Below, piece after piece: positions 26,604-35,814 of a stretch of DNA of 64,000 nucleotides. This stretch comes from Xanthomonas prunicola (lineage in GTDB: Bacteria; Pseudomonadota; Gammaproteobacteria; Xanthomonadales; Xanthomonadaceae): the NCBI RefSeq assembly GCF_002846205.1, contig NZ_PHKV01000002.1, positions 186,001-250,000 on the forward strand, written 5' to 3'. Numbering within the stretch: position 1 is the first letter of the stretch; each line of letters opens with the position of its first letter. The notes under the pieces were generated by a model. It had not been told where the DNA came from and made no database searches. It saw only the letters and a list, made by a program, of their open reading frames with translations. Made by a program: the position numbers and the translations under genes.

Positions 26604-27713
26604 TCATTCGACGACCCCAGGCAGATAGCGCAGGCGCAAATCCTGGCCAAGCTGGCGCACATCGGCCAGATGCAGGGTGCGACGTTGCGCCATGGTGTCG
26701 ATGCCAAGCCCGGCCAGTAGCGGTCTGGCGGTATCGCCCAGCAGCACCGGTGCCATGTAGACCAGCAGTTCGTCGACCAGGCCGGCGTGCAGTAGCGCGC
26801 CGCTCAGCGTTGCGCCGGCTTCTGCATGTACCTCGTTGATCCCGCGCTCGGCCAGCAGCGCCAGCACCGCTCCCGGATCGAAACGCCCTTCCCGCAATGG
26901 TATCCCGACGAACTCGGCATTCTGCAGCGATGGCGCTTGCACCGCATTGCCATGCAGGTAAAGCGTCGGCGCATCGCCCTGACGAATGTTCCCGCACTCC
27001 AAGGTGCGCAAGCGCGCATCCAGTACGACCCGCAACGGCAGCACGAAGGGCGTGTCATCGCCCAGCCGCACCGTCATCGACGGATCGTCGGCCAACACCG
27101 TGCCAGCACCGGTCAAAATCGCGCCGGCCCGCGCACGCCAGCGCTGTACGTCTGCACGTGCATCGGCACCGGTAATCCATTTAGATTCGCCGCTGGCCAA
27201 CGCGGTGCGCCCGTCCAGACTGGCGCCGAGCTTGAGCCTTAGCCACGGCCGGCCGCGCTCCACGCGCGATAGAAATCCCTGATTGAGCGTGCGCGCCTGG
27301 GCGTGCATCACCCCGCTCAGCACCTCAATTCCAGCGTCGCGCAATAGCGCAAAACCACCGCCATTGACCTGCGGAAACGGGTCGGCCATCGCTGCGACCA
27401 CACGCTTTACGCCTGCATCGATCAACGCCAACGCACACGGTGGCGTACGCCCGTAATGCGCGCATGGCTCCAAGGTCACATACGCAGTGCCGCCGCGCGC
27501 CAACTCACCGGCCGCACGCAGCGCGAACACTTCGGCATGCGGGCCACCCGCACGTTGATGAAAGCCTTCGCCCACGCACACGCCATCGCGCACGATCACG
27601 CAGCCCACCATCGGATTGGGACGGGTGGTGTAGGCGCCGCGCTCGGCCAAACGCAACGCCTGCGCCATCCAGCGGTGGTCGTCGGCACTCGCGGCCGCCG
27701 CGATCTCACTCAT
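26604..27713 (-). CDS. ribD: Bifunctional diaminohydroxyphosphoribosylaminopyrimidine deaminase / 5-amino-6-(5-phosphoribosylamino)uracil reductase
   Basis: Two consecutive early steps of riboflavin synthesis in one 369-residue chain. The deaminase domain (1-150) has TTRPNPMVGCVIV, the zinc site GGPHAEVFAL with YVTLEPCAHYGRTPPC, and the reductase domain (about 150-369) shows LRLKLGASLDGRTA, SKWITG, ILTGAGTVLADDPSMTVR and EVHAEAGATLSGALL. The ATG at 27713 overlaps the GNAT stop as ATGA. It is not under the FMN riboswitch, which sits in front of ribE 2 kb away. Confidence 0.95.
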   Translation of the reverse strand: MSEIAAAASADDHRWMAQALRLAERGAYTTRPNPMVGCVIVRDGVCVGEGFHQRAGGPHAEVFALRAAGELARGGTAYVTLEPCAHYGRTPPCALALIDAGVKRVVAAMADPFPQVNGGGFALLRDAGIEVLSGVMHAQARTLNQGFLSRVERGRPWLRLKLGASLDGRTALASGESKWITGADARADVQRWRARAGAILTGAGTVLADDPSMTVRLGDDTPFVLPLRVVLDARLRTLECGNIRQGDAPTLYLHGNAVQAPSLQNAEFVGIPLREGRFDPGAVLALLAERGINEVHAEAGATLSGALLHAGLVDELLVYMAPVLLGDTARPLLAGLGIDTMAQRRTLHLADVRQLGQDLRLRYLPGVVE

Positions 27714-28186
27714 TGCGTGACTGCTCCCGGCGCGATGCACATCACCACGATTTGCATCGGGCCCAGCAAGAATTCGGTATGCATCTGCCACCCCAACCGC
27801 TGATAAAACGGCACCAATGCCAGCTGGCAATACAGGTACAGCAACGGCACGCCCAGGCACGCGGCGGCCTGCACGCAGTGCGCCACCAGCGCCTCGCCGA
27901 TCCCCTGCCCGCGCGCCTGCGGCTGCACGTACAACGACGCCAACCAGGGCGACCATTGCCGAATGCGCGCGTCGTCGTTTTCGAGCAGGCTCACCGAGCC
28001 CAGCCACTGGGTCTGATCCAGCGCCACCCAGGTCGTCGGGATGACGCCATCGCGCGTATGGCTACGCAATTCGCTCAGCGCCTCATCGAAGTTCCATTCC
28101 GGCAGCAGCGTGCCGAAGGCCTGCAGATGCGCCTGTGCAATCGCAGGCAGATAATCCGGCGTTTCCGCCACGCAGGCGATGCGCAT
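27710..28186 (-). CDS. GNAT-family N-acetyltransferase
   Basis: A 158-residue acetyl-CoA-dependent transferase. Motif A is seen as ASLYVQPQARGQGIGEALVAH (Q-x-x-G-x-G/A) and motif B as PLLYLYCQLALVPFYQRLGW. The acceptor is unknown. It is translationally coupled to ribD (ATGA) and begins 5 bases after the nrdR stop, so it belongs to the glyA-nrdR-ribD operon. Confidence 0.85.
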   Translation of the reverse strand: MRIACVAETPDYLPAIAQAHLQAFGTLLPEWNFDEALSELRSHTRDGVIPTTWVALDQTQWLGSVSLLENDDARIRQWSPWLASLYVQPQARGQGIGEALVAHCVQAAACLGVPLLYLYCQLALVPFYQRLGWQMHTEFLLGPMQIVVMCIAPGAVTQ

Positions 28187-28191
28187 GGCGC

Positions 28192-28716
28192 TCACCGCTT
28201 GCCGGGTTTGCCGGCGCGTTCCAGTGCCGCTTCCAGCAACGGCAATTGTTCGCTGCCGACCGGCAGTTCGCGTTCGAGCTTTTCGATTTCTTCGCGAAAG
28301 TCGGCCACGTCCTGGAAGCTGCGATACACCGAGGCAAAGCGCACATAGCCCACATGATCGAGCTTGCGCAGCTCCACCATCACGTATTCGCCCACCCGCA
28401 GCGAGCCCACTTCGCGTTCGCCGGACATGCGCAGCTGATGCACTACCGCGCGGACCGCCGCTTCGATTTGTTCCTCGGCCACCGGCCGCTTCTGCAGCGC
28501 GCGGTCGAAACTGGTGCGCAGCTTGCGTGCATCGAACGCTTCGCGCCCACCATCGCTCTTCACCACGGTGGGCAACTTCAATTCGATCGTTTCCAGGGTA
28601 CTGAAACGCTCGCCGCACGCCTCGCACTCACGGCGTCGACGAATCGTCGTGCCGTCTTCGGACACACGCGAATCGATCACACGGGTGTCGTTGTGCTGGC
28701 AGAAGGGGCAATGCAT
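28192..28716 (-). CDS. nrdR: Transcriptional repressor NrdR
   Basis: Zinc-ribbon/ATP-cone repressor of ribonucleotide reductase genes. The 174 residues have the N-terminal zinc ribbon [17 protein letters not shown]...[16 protein letters not shown] with four Cys, and the ATP-cone domain from about residue 49 ([20 protein letters not shown]). The ATG at 28716 overlaps the upstream stop (TAATG). Confidence 0.96.
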
Positions 28717-29231
28717 TAGGGGTGTCCTTCCAACATTCCGGGCTGCCAGGGAAACGCGAGCCGCCATTCCATCCCGGCTGCCATCGCATTCCAGGCAGCA
28801 CCCAACCGTGTGAGCGGTACGAACAGGTCCTCTTCCGGCGCGATGCCTTCAAGCTCCGGTGGCATCACGCCACGCATGCTGCACGCCTGGGACAGCCCGT
28901 AATGGAACATGGCCGCGTCGAACTGCCCGGACCACAACTGCGATTGCAGTGCCTCGACCACAGACTCGGCCTGCCCGGCTTGCATCTGCAGCGCCGGATC
29001 TACATGCCGGTGCAGCTCCTTGCCGGCGAAGTCGATATCCGCTCCCTTGGCGACCAGGCCGATAAAGCCGTCGCTCAGGCCAAGCCGGCTTTCCACCCAC
29101 AGATGGATAAGGTCATGCGGCAGGATGCCCTGCCGCGGCAGATCCACTGCGCAGCGCGAACCGTCGGTACGCACACAGGCAAGGCGGTCGTACTTCGACG
29201 TTGCGCCCAACCTGCGTGCGATCAACTCCAT
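28716..29231 (-). CDS. Protein of unknown function in the glyA-nrdR operon
   Basis: 171 residues, no signal or membrane segment, no family recognised. It opens with [20 protein letters not shown] and contains [20 protein letters not shown], a segment resembling a metal-binding HDLxHxxVE pattern as seen in some hydrolases, but this is not enough to name a function. It starts 13 bases after glyA and its stop overlaps nrdR, so it is co-transcribed and coupled. Confidence 0.72.
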
Positions 29232-29244
29232 GAGGTTGCGACGC

Positions 29245-30498
<1,254 letters not shown>

Positions 30499-30612
30499 TC
30501 GAAGCTCCGGGGCAGCTATTGCCAGTAGGGTCGCCGATTGTAAGCCCCTTGCCGCACGGGTGACCAATCGCGTAGCCGGCGTGGCATGTACGCCCGCATT
30601 GCGCGCATGAGA

Positions 30613-30637
30613 AAGGCGCACCCGAAGGTGCGCCTTT
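30613..30637 (-). terminator. Terminator of the RcnB-like gene
   Basis: Perfect stem AAGGCGCACC/GGTGCGCCTT around a tetraloop, with a short T-run on the minus strand; about 60 bases after the stop of the minus-strand gene. Confidence 0.75.
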
Positions 30638-30697
30638 GTGTGATGACCGGCTTGGTTGCCCGGTAGCGGCCAGGTACGACCTGGCGGCAGTGCCGAC

Positions 30698-31183
30698 TTA
30701 GTTGTTGAGCACCAGGTCGGCAATGATGCCGGTAGCGATGGCGACCAACAGCAGATTGCCGCGGTCGTCGCGCTGCCAGCGGTAGCCGTATGGCGGGCGA
30801 CGCAGGTCGTAGCGGTCGTAATCGTTCACCACATAGACCGGCCCGTGATACCGCTGGCCACGGGCCCAGTACGGACGCGGCGGCGGGCCGGCGCGATAGT
30901 ACGCAGGGCGGTCATACACATAGACCCGATTGCGGTCGTAACGACGGTCTTGATAACGGGCGTCGCGATAGCCCTCACGGTAGCCGTTGCTGTAGTAGCG
31001 ACGGTCCTGACGCCACTCGCGGCGATCGTCACGGCCATCGTCGCGCCAGTCGCGGCGATGATCCCGGCCATGGTCGCGGCGATCGTGGTCGCGGTCCCAA
31101 TCCCCGGCAAACGCAGCCGGTGCAAAGGCACCCAGCGCCAGGATGGAGGAAAGCACAACGGTAACGATGCGTTTGCGGTTCAT
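30698..31183 (-). CDS. RcnB-family periplasmic protein
   Basis: A 161-residue exported protein. Signal peptide 1-26 (ending AFAPAAFA). The next stretch (about 27-110) is extremely rich in Arg, Asp, His and Tyr ([19 protein letters not shown] and similar), then comes the RcnB-type core with [29 protein letters not shown]. coli RcnB is a periplasmic protein tied to nickel/cobalt homeostasis; here metal or acidic-ligand binding by the Asp/His region is a guess. A terminator follows. Confidence 0.82.
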   Translation of the reverse strand: MNRKRIVTVVLSSILALGAFAPAAFAGDWDRDHDRRDHGRDHRRDWRDDGRDDRREWRQDRRYYSNGYREGYRDARYQDRRYDRNRVYVYDRPAYYRAGPPPRPYWARGQRYHGPVYVVNDYDRYDLRRPPYGYRWQRDDRGNLLLVAIATGIIADLVLNN

Positions 31184-31407
31184 GACAGTTCCTGTTCGCG
31201 GTGTCGTAATTTCATTAAGAGGCTGGCCGCCTTAATGCATTCTTGCTGGAATCGATTACGAAAAAGCCTATTCAGGTAGGAAGTAAGGTGCCGTTTAGCT
31301 GCTGACGTGCCGCCGCGGGCCAAGTCACTTGCCCGTATAATTGACGCAATCCCTTTTCCGCCGCCCCCGGCCTTGGCCGGCGGGCTGCCTGCGTCCCCGG
31401 AGCACCC
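31184..31407. other. Divergent spacer between RcnB-like gene and ettA
   Basis: Carries the promoters of both genes; the A/T-richer stretch near 31230-31290 is the likely minus-strand promoter, and CCCGTATAATTGACGC (31333-31348) supplies a good plus-strand -10 (TATAAT) for ettA. Confidence 0.5.
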
Positions 31408-33069
31408 ATGTCGCAATACATTTACACCATGAACCGCGTCAGCAAGGTGGTCCCGCCCAAGCGGCAGATCATCAAGGACATCTCGCTGAGCTTCTTCCCA
31501 GGCGCCAAGATCGGCCTGCTGGGCCTGAACGGAGCGGGCAAGTCCACGGTGCTGAAGATCATGGCCGGTGTGGACACCGACTTCGAGGGCGAAGCCCGCC
31601 CGCAGGCCGGCATCAAGGTCGGCTACCTGGCACAGGAACCGCAGCTCAACCCCGAGCACACCGTGCGCGAAGCGGTGGAAGAAGGTGTGGGCGACGTACT
31701 GCAGGCCCAGGCCGCGCTGGATGCGGTGTATCTGGCCTATGCCGAAGAAGGCGCCGATTTCGACGCGCTGGCTAAAGAACAGGAACGCCTGGAAGCGATC
31801 CTGGCCGCCGGCGATGCACATACGCTGGAAAACCAGCTGGATGTGGCCGCCGATGCACTGCGCCTGCCGCCGTGGGAGGCGATTGTCGGCAAGCTCTCCG
31901 GTGGCGAAAAGCGTCGCGTCGCGCTGTGCCGCCTGCTGCTGCAGAAGCCGGACATGCTGCTGCTCGACGAACCGACCAACCACCTGGACGCCGAATCGGT
32001 GGAATGGCTGGAACAGTTCCTGGCGCGCTACACCGGCACCGTGGTGGCAGTCACGCATGATCGCTACTTCCTCGACAACGCTGCCGAGTGGATCCTGGAA
32101 CTGGACCGCGGCCGCGGCATTCCGTGGAAGGGTAACTACACCGACTGGCTGACCCAGAAGGACGAGCGCCTCAAGCAGGAAGACAACCAGGAAAAGTCAC
32201 GCCAGAAGGCGATCCAGAAGGAACTGGAATGGTCGCGGCAGAACGCCAAGGGTGGCCGCACCAAGGGCAAGGCGCGTCTGGCGCGCCTGGAAGAGCTGCA
32301 GTCGGTCGATTATCAGAAGCGCAACGAAACCAACGAGATCTTCATCCCGCCGGGCGAGCGCCTGGGTAACGCGGTGATGGAGTTCAAGAACGTGTCCAAG
32401 AAGTTCGGCGACCGTCTGTTGATCGACAACCTGTCGATGATCGTGCCGCCCGGCGCCATCGTCGGCATCATCGGCCCCAACGGTGCCGGTAAGTCGACGC
32501 TCTTCAAGATGATCACCGGCCAGGAAAAGCCGGACTCCGGCGAGATCGTGGTCGGCCCCACCGTGCAGCTGTCCTATGTGGACCAGAGCCGCGACGCGTT
32601 GGAAGGCAACCACAACGTCTTCCAGGAAATCGCTGGCGGCCTGGACATCCTCAACATCAACGGCATCGAGATCCAGTCGCGCGCCTACATCGGCCGCTTC
32701 AACTTCAAGGGCCAGGACCAGCAGAAAATGGTGGGTTCGCTGTCCGGTGGTGAGCGCGGTCGTCTGCACATGGCCAAGACCCTGCTGCAGGGCGGTAACG
32801 TGCTGCTGCTCGACGAACCGTCCAACGACCTGGACATCGAAACGCTGCGTGCGCTGGAAGATGCGTTGCTGGAATTCCCGGGCAACACCTTCGTGATTTC
32901 GCATGACCGCTGGTTCCTGGACCGTATCGCCACGCACATCCTCGCCTTCGAAGGCGACTCGCACGTGGAGTTCTTCCAGGGCAACTACCGCGAGTACGAA
33001 GAAGACAAGCGCCGCCGCATGGGCGATGACGCAGGTCCCAAGCGCCTGCGCTTCAAGGCGCTGAAGTAA
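31408..33069 (+). CDS. ettA: Energy-dependent translational throttle protein EttA
   Basis: ABC-F protein that binds the ribosomal E site and gates the first elongation cycles by cellular ADP/ATP. The 553 residues contain two ABC domains: Walker A GLNGAGKST (39-47) and a second GPNGAGKST, signatures LSGGEKRR and LSGGERGR, Walker B LLLDEPTNHLD and LLLDEPSNDLD, and between them the P-site tRNA interaction motif linker with ARLARLEEL. There are no membrane spans. The promoter is TATAAT at 31336-31341 and a strong terminator follows. Confidence 0.96.
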   Translation: MSQYIYTMNRVSKVVPPKRQIIKDISLSFFPGAKIGLLGLNGAGKSTVLKIMAGVDTDFEGEARPQAGIKVGYLAQEPQLNPEHTVREAVEEGVGDVLQAQAALDAVYLAYAEEGADFDALAKEQERLEAILAAGDAHTLENQLDVAADALRLPPWEAIVGKLSGGEKRRVALCRLLLQKPDMLLLDEPTNHLDAESVEWLEQFLARYTGTVVAVTHDRYFLDNAAEWILELDRGRGIPWKGNYTDWLTQKDERLKQEDNQEKSRQKAIQKELEWSRQNAKGGRTKGKARLARLEELQSVDYQKRNETNEIFIPPGERLGNAVMEFKNVSKKFGDRLLIDNLSMIVPPGAIVGIIGPNGAGKSTLFKMITGQEKPDSGEIVVGPTVQLSYVDQSRDALEGNHNVFQEIAGGLDILNINGIEIQSRAYIGRFNFKGQDQQKMVGSLSGGERGRLHMAKTLLQGGNVLLLDEPSNDLDIETLRALEDALLEFPGNTFVISHDRWFLDRIATHILAFEGDSHVEFFQGNYREYEEDKRRRMGDDAGPKRLRFKALK

Positions 33070-33080
33070 GTAGTCGCAGT

Positions 33081-33114
33081 TAAAAAAAGGCGCCGAAAGG
33101 CGCCTTTTTTTTTA
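33081..33114 (+). terminator. Rho-independent terminator of ettA
   Basis: AAAAAAAGGCGCC-GAAA-GGCGCCTTTTTTTTT; A-rich upstream arm makes it bidirectional-looking, 12 bases after the stop. Confidence 0.95.
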
Positions 33115-33536
33115 TTTTGTAGTCGGCGACTGGGCGCCGGGCGATGGGCCTATCGTCCCGAGCGGCGCCTGTCTCGATGTATCTCGAGGCGAACCCGTAG
33201 CGAATGGTTCCTGCATGCGCACTCCCTGCGCACATGCCCGCTGCATGCCGGGAGGCGCGCTGGACATGCATTCGTCCAGCATCGACAGACGGTATATGCG
33301 CATCTAAATCATGGGATGTAACGCACTGCAGGTAAGCGCAATGATCCGGGGCATCAAGGGCGCAACACCCTCACCGCGCCACGAAATTTTCTACTGGCTT
33401 TCCTGAAGAACGAGGGGTACCGCGTCTCCTGTTTGCGGGCGCACGTAGCCGCCTTACAGGAATTGCTTCGCCAGGCGCAGAGAGAGCCGCAGGACATTGC
33501 AGCAGCCAGACTGCAATGTATGGCTCACGAGATGCA
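33115..33536. other. Spacer between ettA terminator and def
   Basis: About 420 bases between convergent genes. No gene, RNA or clear repeat is recognised. Confidence 0.5.
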
Positions 33537-34052
33537 TTACAGGTCGTACGACAACACGTCATCGAAACCGAATGTGTCGAAGTTTTCGATGCGCGAGGGA
33601 TACAGGCGACCGACCAGGTGATCGTATTCGTGTTGCACCACCCGTGCGTGGAAGCCTTCGGCCTCATGCTCGATCGGGCTGCCATCGGGTGCAACGCCGC
33701 GGTAACGAATGTAGCGATAGCGTGGAATCACTGCGCGCAGGCCAGGGATCGACAGGCAGCCTTCCCAACCATTTTCCATCTCTTCCGATAGCGGTTCGAT
33801 CTGTGCATTGGCCAGAGCCGTGCGCGGTACTGCGGGTGCTTCGGGATAGCGCTCGCTGGCTTCGAAACCGAACACCATCAATTGCAGATCCACCGCGATC
33901 TGCGGCGCTGCCAGACCGACGCCACGCGCAGCGTCCATGGTCTCGAACATATCGGAGACCAACGCGTGCAACTCGGCGCTGCCCAGGTTGGTGACCGGTG
34001 GCGCCACACGCAGCAAGCGTTTGTCGCCCATGCGGATAATTTCGCGAATCAT
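33537..34052 (-). CDS. def: Peptide deformylase
   Basis: Metalloenzyme that removes the N-terminal formyl group from nascent proteins. The 171 residues carry motif 1 GVGLAAPQ (44-51), motif 2 EGCLS (97-101, metal-ligand Cys99) and motif 3 HEYDH (141-145). The start ATG at 34052 follows an AGGAG Shine-Dalgarno; a longer frame to 34175 reads a dispersed repeat. It stands alone, apart from fmt, and is probably a second, accessory deformylase copy of the genome; that is inference. Confidence 0.94.
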   Translation of the reverse strand: MIREIIRMGDKRLLRVAPPVTNLGSAELHALVSDMFETMDAARGVGLAAPQIAVDLQLMVFGFEASERYPEAPAVPRTALANAQIEPLSEEMENGWEGCLSIPGLRAVIPRYRYIRYRGVAPDGSPIEHEAEGFHARVVQHEYDHLVGRLYPSRIENFDTFGFDDVLSYDL

Positions 34053-34378
34053 GCCTGTGCTCCTGAAGATCGTGACATGGAGTTTAGAGTGGCTGACAAC
34101 ACGTAGCGAGCAATCGTCAGCCGGGTGTGAACGGCGCGCAGGAAAACTGCAGTTTAGCGTGGCAGATGCCGACACTCGCGCATGCCGACTCCGAGCAACG
34201 GCCGCATCGTTTGGCGGTGAGTACAGTCCGCCTCGTCAGCCGCTCTCAGAGCGTGTTGCGCATGCAGCAGCGCGTGTGCAGCAGCTCATGACTGTATGGA
34301 TGGGCGCACTGCGTCCAATCGGCAACGTTGCAGCCAGCGTGACGACGCAAGGCCGGCTGCGCGCGCCAATTGAACATG
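34053..34378. other. Spacer with dispersed hairpin repeat
   Basis: No gene. Contains the GGCTGAC/GTCAGCC hairpin element at 34091-34122 (listed separately). Confidence 0.5.
34091..34122. repeat. Dispersed hairpin repeat, copy 1
   Basis: GGCTGACAAC...GTCAGCC inverted repeat followed by GGGT; a near-copy lies at 39199-39230 (GGCTGACAACCG and TCGTCAGCCGGGT). The shared word CG[A/T]GCA[A/G]TCGTCAGCCGGGT joins them as one family. Confidence 0.6.
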
Positions 34379-34801
34379 TCAGCGGCGGATGCGTTGCCCG
34401 GTTTCGTCGAGCAAACGCTCGCCGTCTTCCTTGACGAAGCCGTGCGTGGCTGGCGGCAACAGGTCGAGTACCAATTCGGAAGGACGGCACAAGCGCGTGC
34501 CGAGCGGGGTCCGTACGAATGGGCGGTTGATCAGGATTGGGTGCGCGAGCATTGCGCTCAACAGTGCAGTGTCGTCCAGGGCGGGATCGTCAAGTCCCAG
34601 GTCCAGATATGGCGTGCCCTTCTGGCGGATGGCCTCGCGGACCGTGATGCCGGCAGCGGCGATAAGCGACTGCAGGGTCTCGCGGCTTGGTGGGTGCTGC
34701 AGGTAGTCGACGATCTGCGGTTCGACGCCGGTATGGCGAATCAGCGCAAGGGTGTTGCGGGACGTCCCGCAGCCGGGGTTGTGGTAGATGACGGCGTGCA
34801 T
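34379..34801 (-). CDS. arsC: Arsenate reductase (glutaredoxin type)
   Basis: Glutathione/glutaredoxin-dependent reductase of arsenate to arsenite in the cytosol. The 140 residues start MHAVIYHNPGCGTSRNTL with the catalytic Cys11; the RPFVRTPLGTRLCRPSE segment supplies the arginines that hold the oxyanion. No ArsR, ArsB or other ars gene adjoins it, so it is a stand-alone copy. The ATG at 34801 matches family N-termini. Confidence 0.92.
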   Translation of the reverse strand: MHAVIYHNPGCGTSRNTLALIRHTGVEPQIVDYLQHPPSRETLQSLIAAAGITVREAIRQKGTPYLDLGLDDPALDDTALLSAMLAHPILINRPFVRTPLGTRLCRPSELVLDLLPPATHGFVKEDGERLLDETGQRIRR

Positions 34802-35388
34802 GGTGGCCTGGTGCAGGGTTGGCGGATGTGTAAGGCGCCGCCGGCAACTGGTGTCTGGCGGCGCTGAGCGCGGCAAGTGTACGAGTGGCATCTCCGGATG
34901 CCGAGCGCTAACCGCCTACGCGCAGTCGCAGGTTGGATGACGACACCAGGGAAACCAGCGGGTGGGCACGCCACCGGAAGCTGCGCTCATGCCCTCATCC
35001 ACTCCTTCGGGGCCTCTTCTCCCGGCGCGAGAGAAGGAGTGCGGCCGGTTACTGCCGGGACATCGGCCATCTGAAGAACTCGGCAGCTTGGCTGGGACAG
35101 CAACGCACGCACCCAGCGACGCACCGTGGCCGTGGCCGTGGCCGTGGCCGGAATCTGACGGGTTCCGGACGCCTCAGGAGTGCCGCGCCCAAGAAATCCC
35201 CAGTCCACGATCCCGTCAATGACTTTTTCAGGCCGCCATTTCGCATTCGTCGTCCAATGTGTCAAAAGATTGACACGAGTCACGGATTCATGATTCAGTC
35301 ATGAACAGACTGAAATGGAAGGATTCTCCCGAGCGCCGGTGTCAGCACGGCGTTTTTTCTCCCTGTTGGACCCAAGGAAACCCCAACG
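34802..35388. other. Gene-free stretch with degenerate repeats and inverted repeats
   Basis: Almost 590 bases. 35009-35045 resembles a relic of the 197-bp repeat unit (CTTCTCCCGGCGCGAGAGAAGG). 35124-35147 is CCGTGG four times in tandem. 35259-35313 holds two inverted repeats next to the promoter side of the following gene (listed separately). Confidence 0.6.
35259..35313 (+). promoter_or_regulatory. Paired inverted repeats upstream of the secreted-protein pair
   Basis: GTGTCAA-AAGA-TTGACAC (35259-35276) and TTCATGA-TTCAG-TCATGAA (35287-35305), each a perfect 7-bp inverted repeat, plus TCAGTC/GACTGA (35295-35313) overlapping the second. This looks like operator sites or an alternative mRNA hairpin. 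They lie 75-130 bases before the start codon. Confidence 0.5.
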
Positions 35389-35814
35389 ATGATGAGCTTT
35401 CGCAAGCCCGGATGGATGCTGTCCGGTGTGTTGTGTGTCGTGTGCCTGCCGGCGATCGCCGCAGCGCAGGAGACAGCCACCAGCAGCTCCAAGGTCGGTA
35501 TCGATCCCACCACCGGCAAGTTGCGCCCGCTGACCGACGCCGAGAGCGCGGCACTGGATCAGCAGGCCGCCGCGTCTAACTCCGCAGCCCGCAGCAGCGC
35601 CGCACGCACGTCGGTTCCGCAGACCGAAGCGGCCGCTCGCGCGACCGAGCGTCGCCTGCCCAACGGCACCGTGGCGCGCAAGCTGCCGGCCACCCAAATG
35701 AGTTCGTTGACGGCAACCCGCCAGGCCGACGGAAGCATCGTCATCGAACACAGCGAAGACGCCGATACCGCCCAACCCGCCCACGCCGAGCACGGAGCGC
35801 TGCCGCATGAATAA
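35389..35814 (+). CDS. Secreted protein of unknown function, partner of the metalloprotease
   Basis: 141 residues; signal peptide about 1-25 (MLSGVLCVVCLPAIAAA). The mature part is Ala/Ser/Thr-rich with a VGIDPTTGKLRPLTDAE motif near the start, of the kind seen in small exported proteins next to proteases, and ends PAHAEHGALPHE. No catalytic motif. Its stop overlaps the next ATG by 8 bases, so the two proteins are translated together; a chaperone, inhibitor or maturation role for the protease is possible but unproven. Confidence 0.75.
   Translation: MMSFRKPGWMLSGVLCVVCLPAIAAAQETATSSSKVGIDPTTGKLRPLTDAESAALDQQAAASNSAARSSAARTSVPQTEAAARATERRLPNGTVARKLPATQMSSLTATRQADGSIVIEHSEDADTAQPAHAEHGALPHE

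Noticed and set aside
31180..32058. 292-codon frame opposite ettA
   Set aside because: Antisense shadow of a certain gene with His/Gln/Arg-rich composition.
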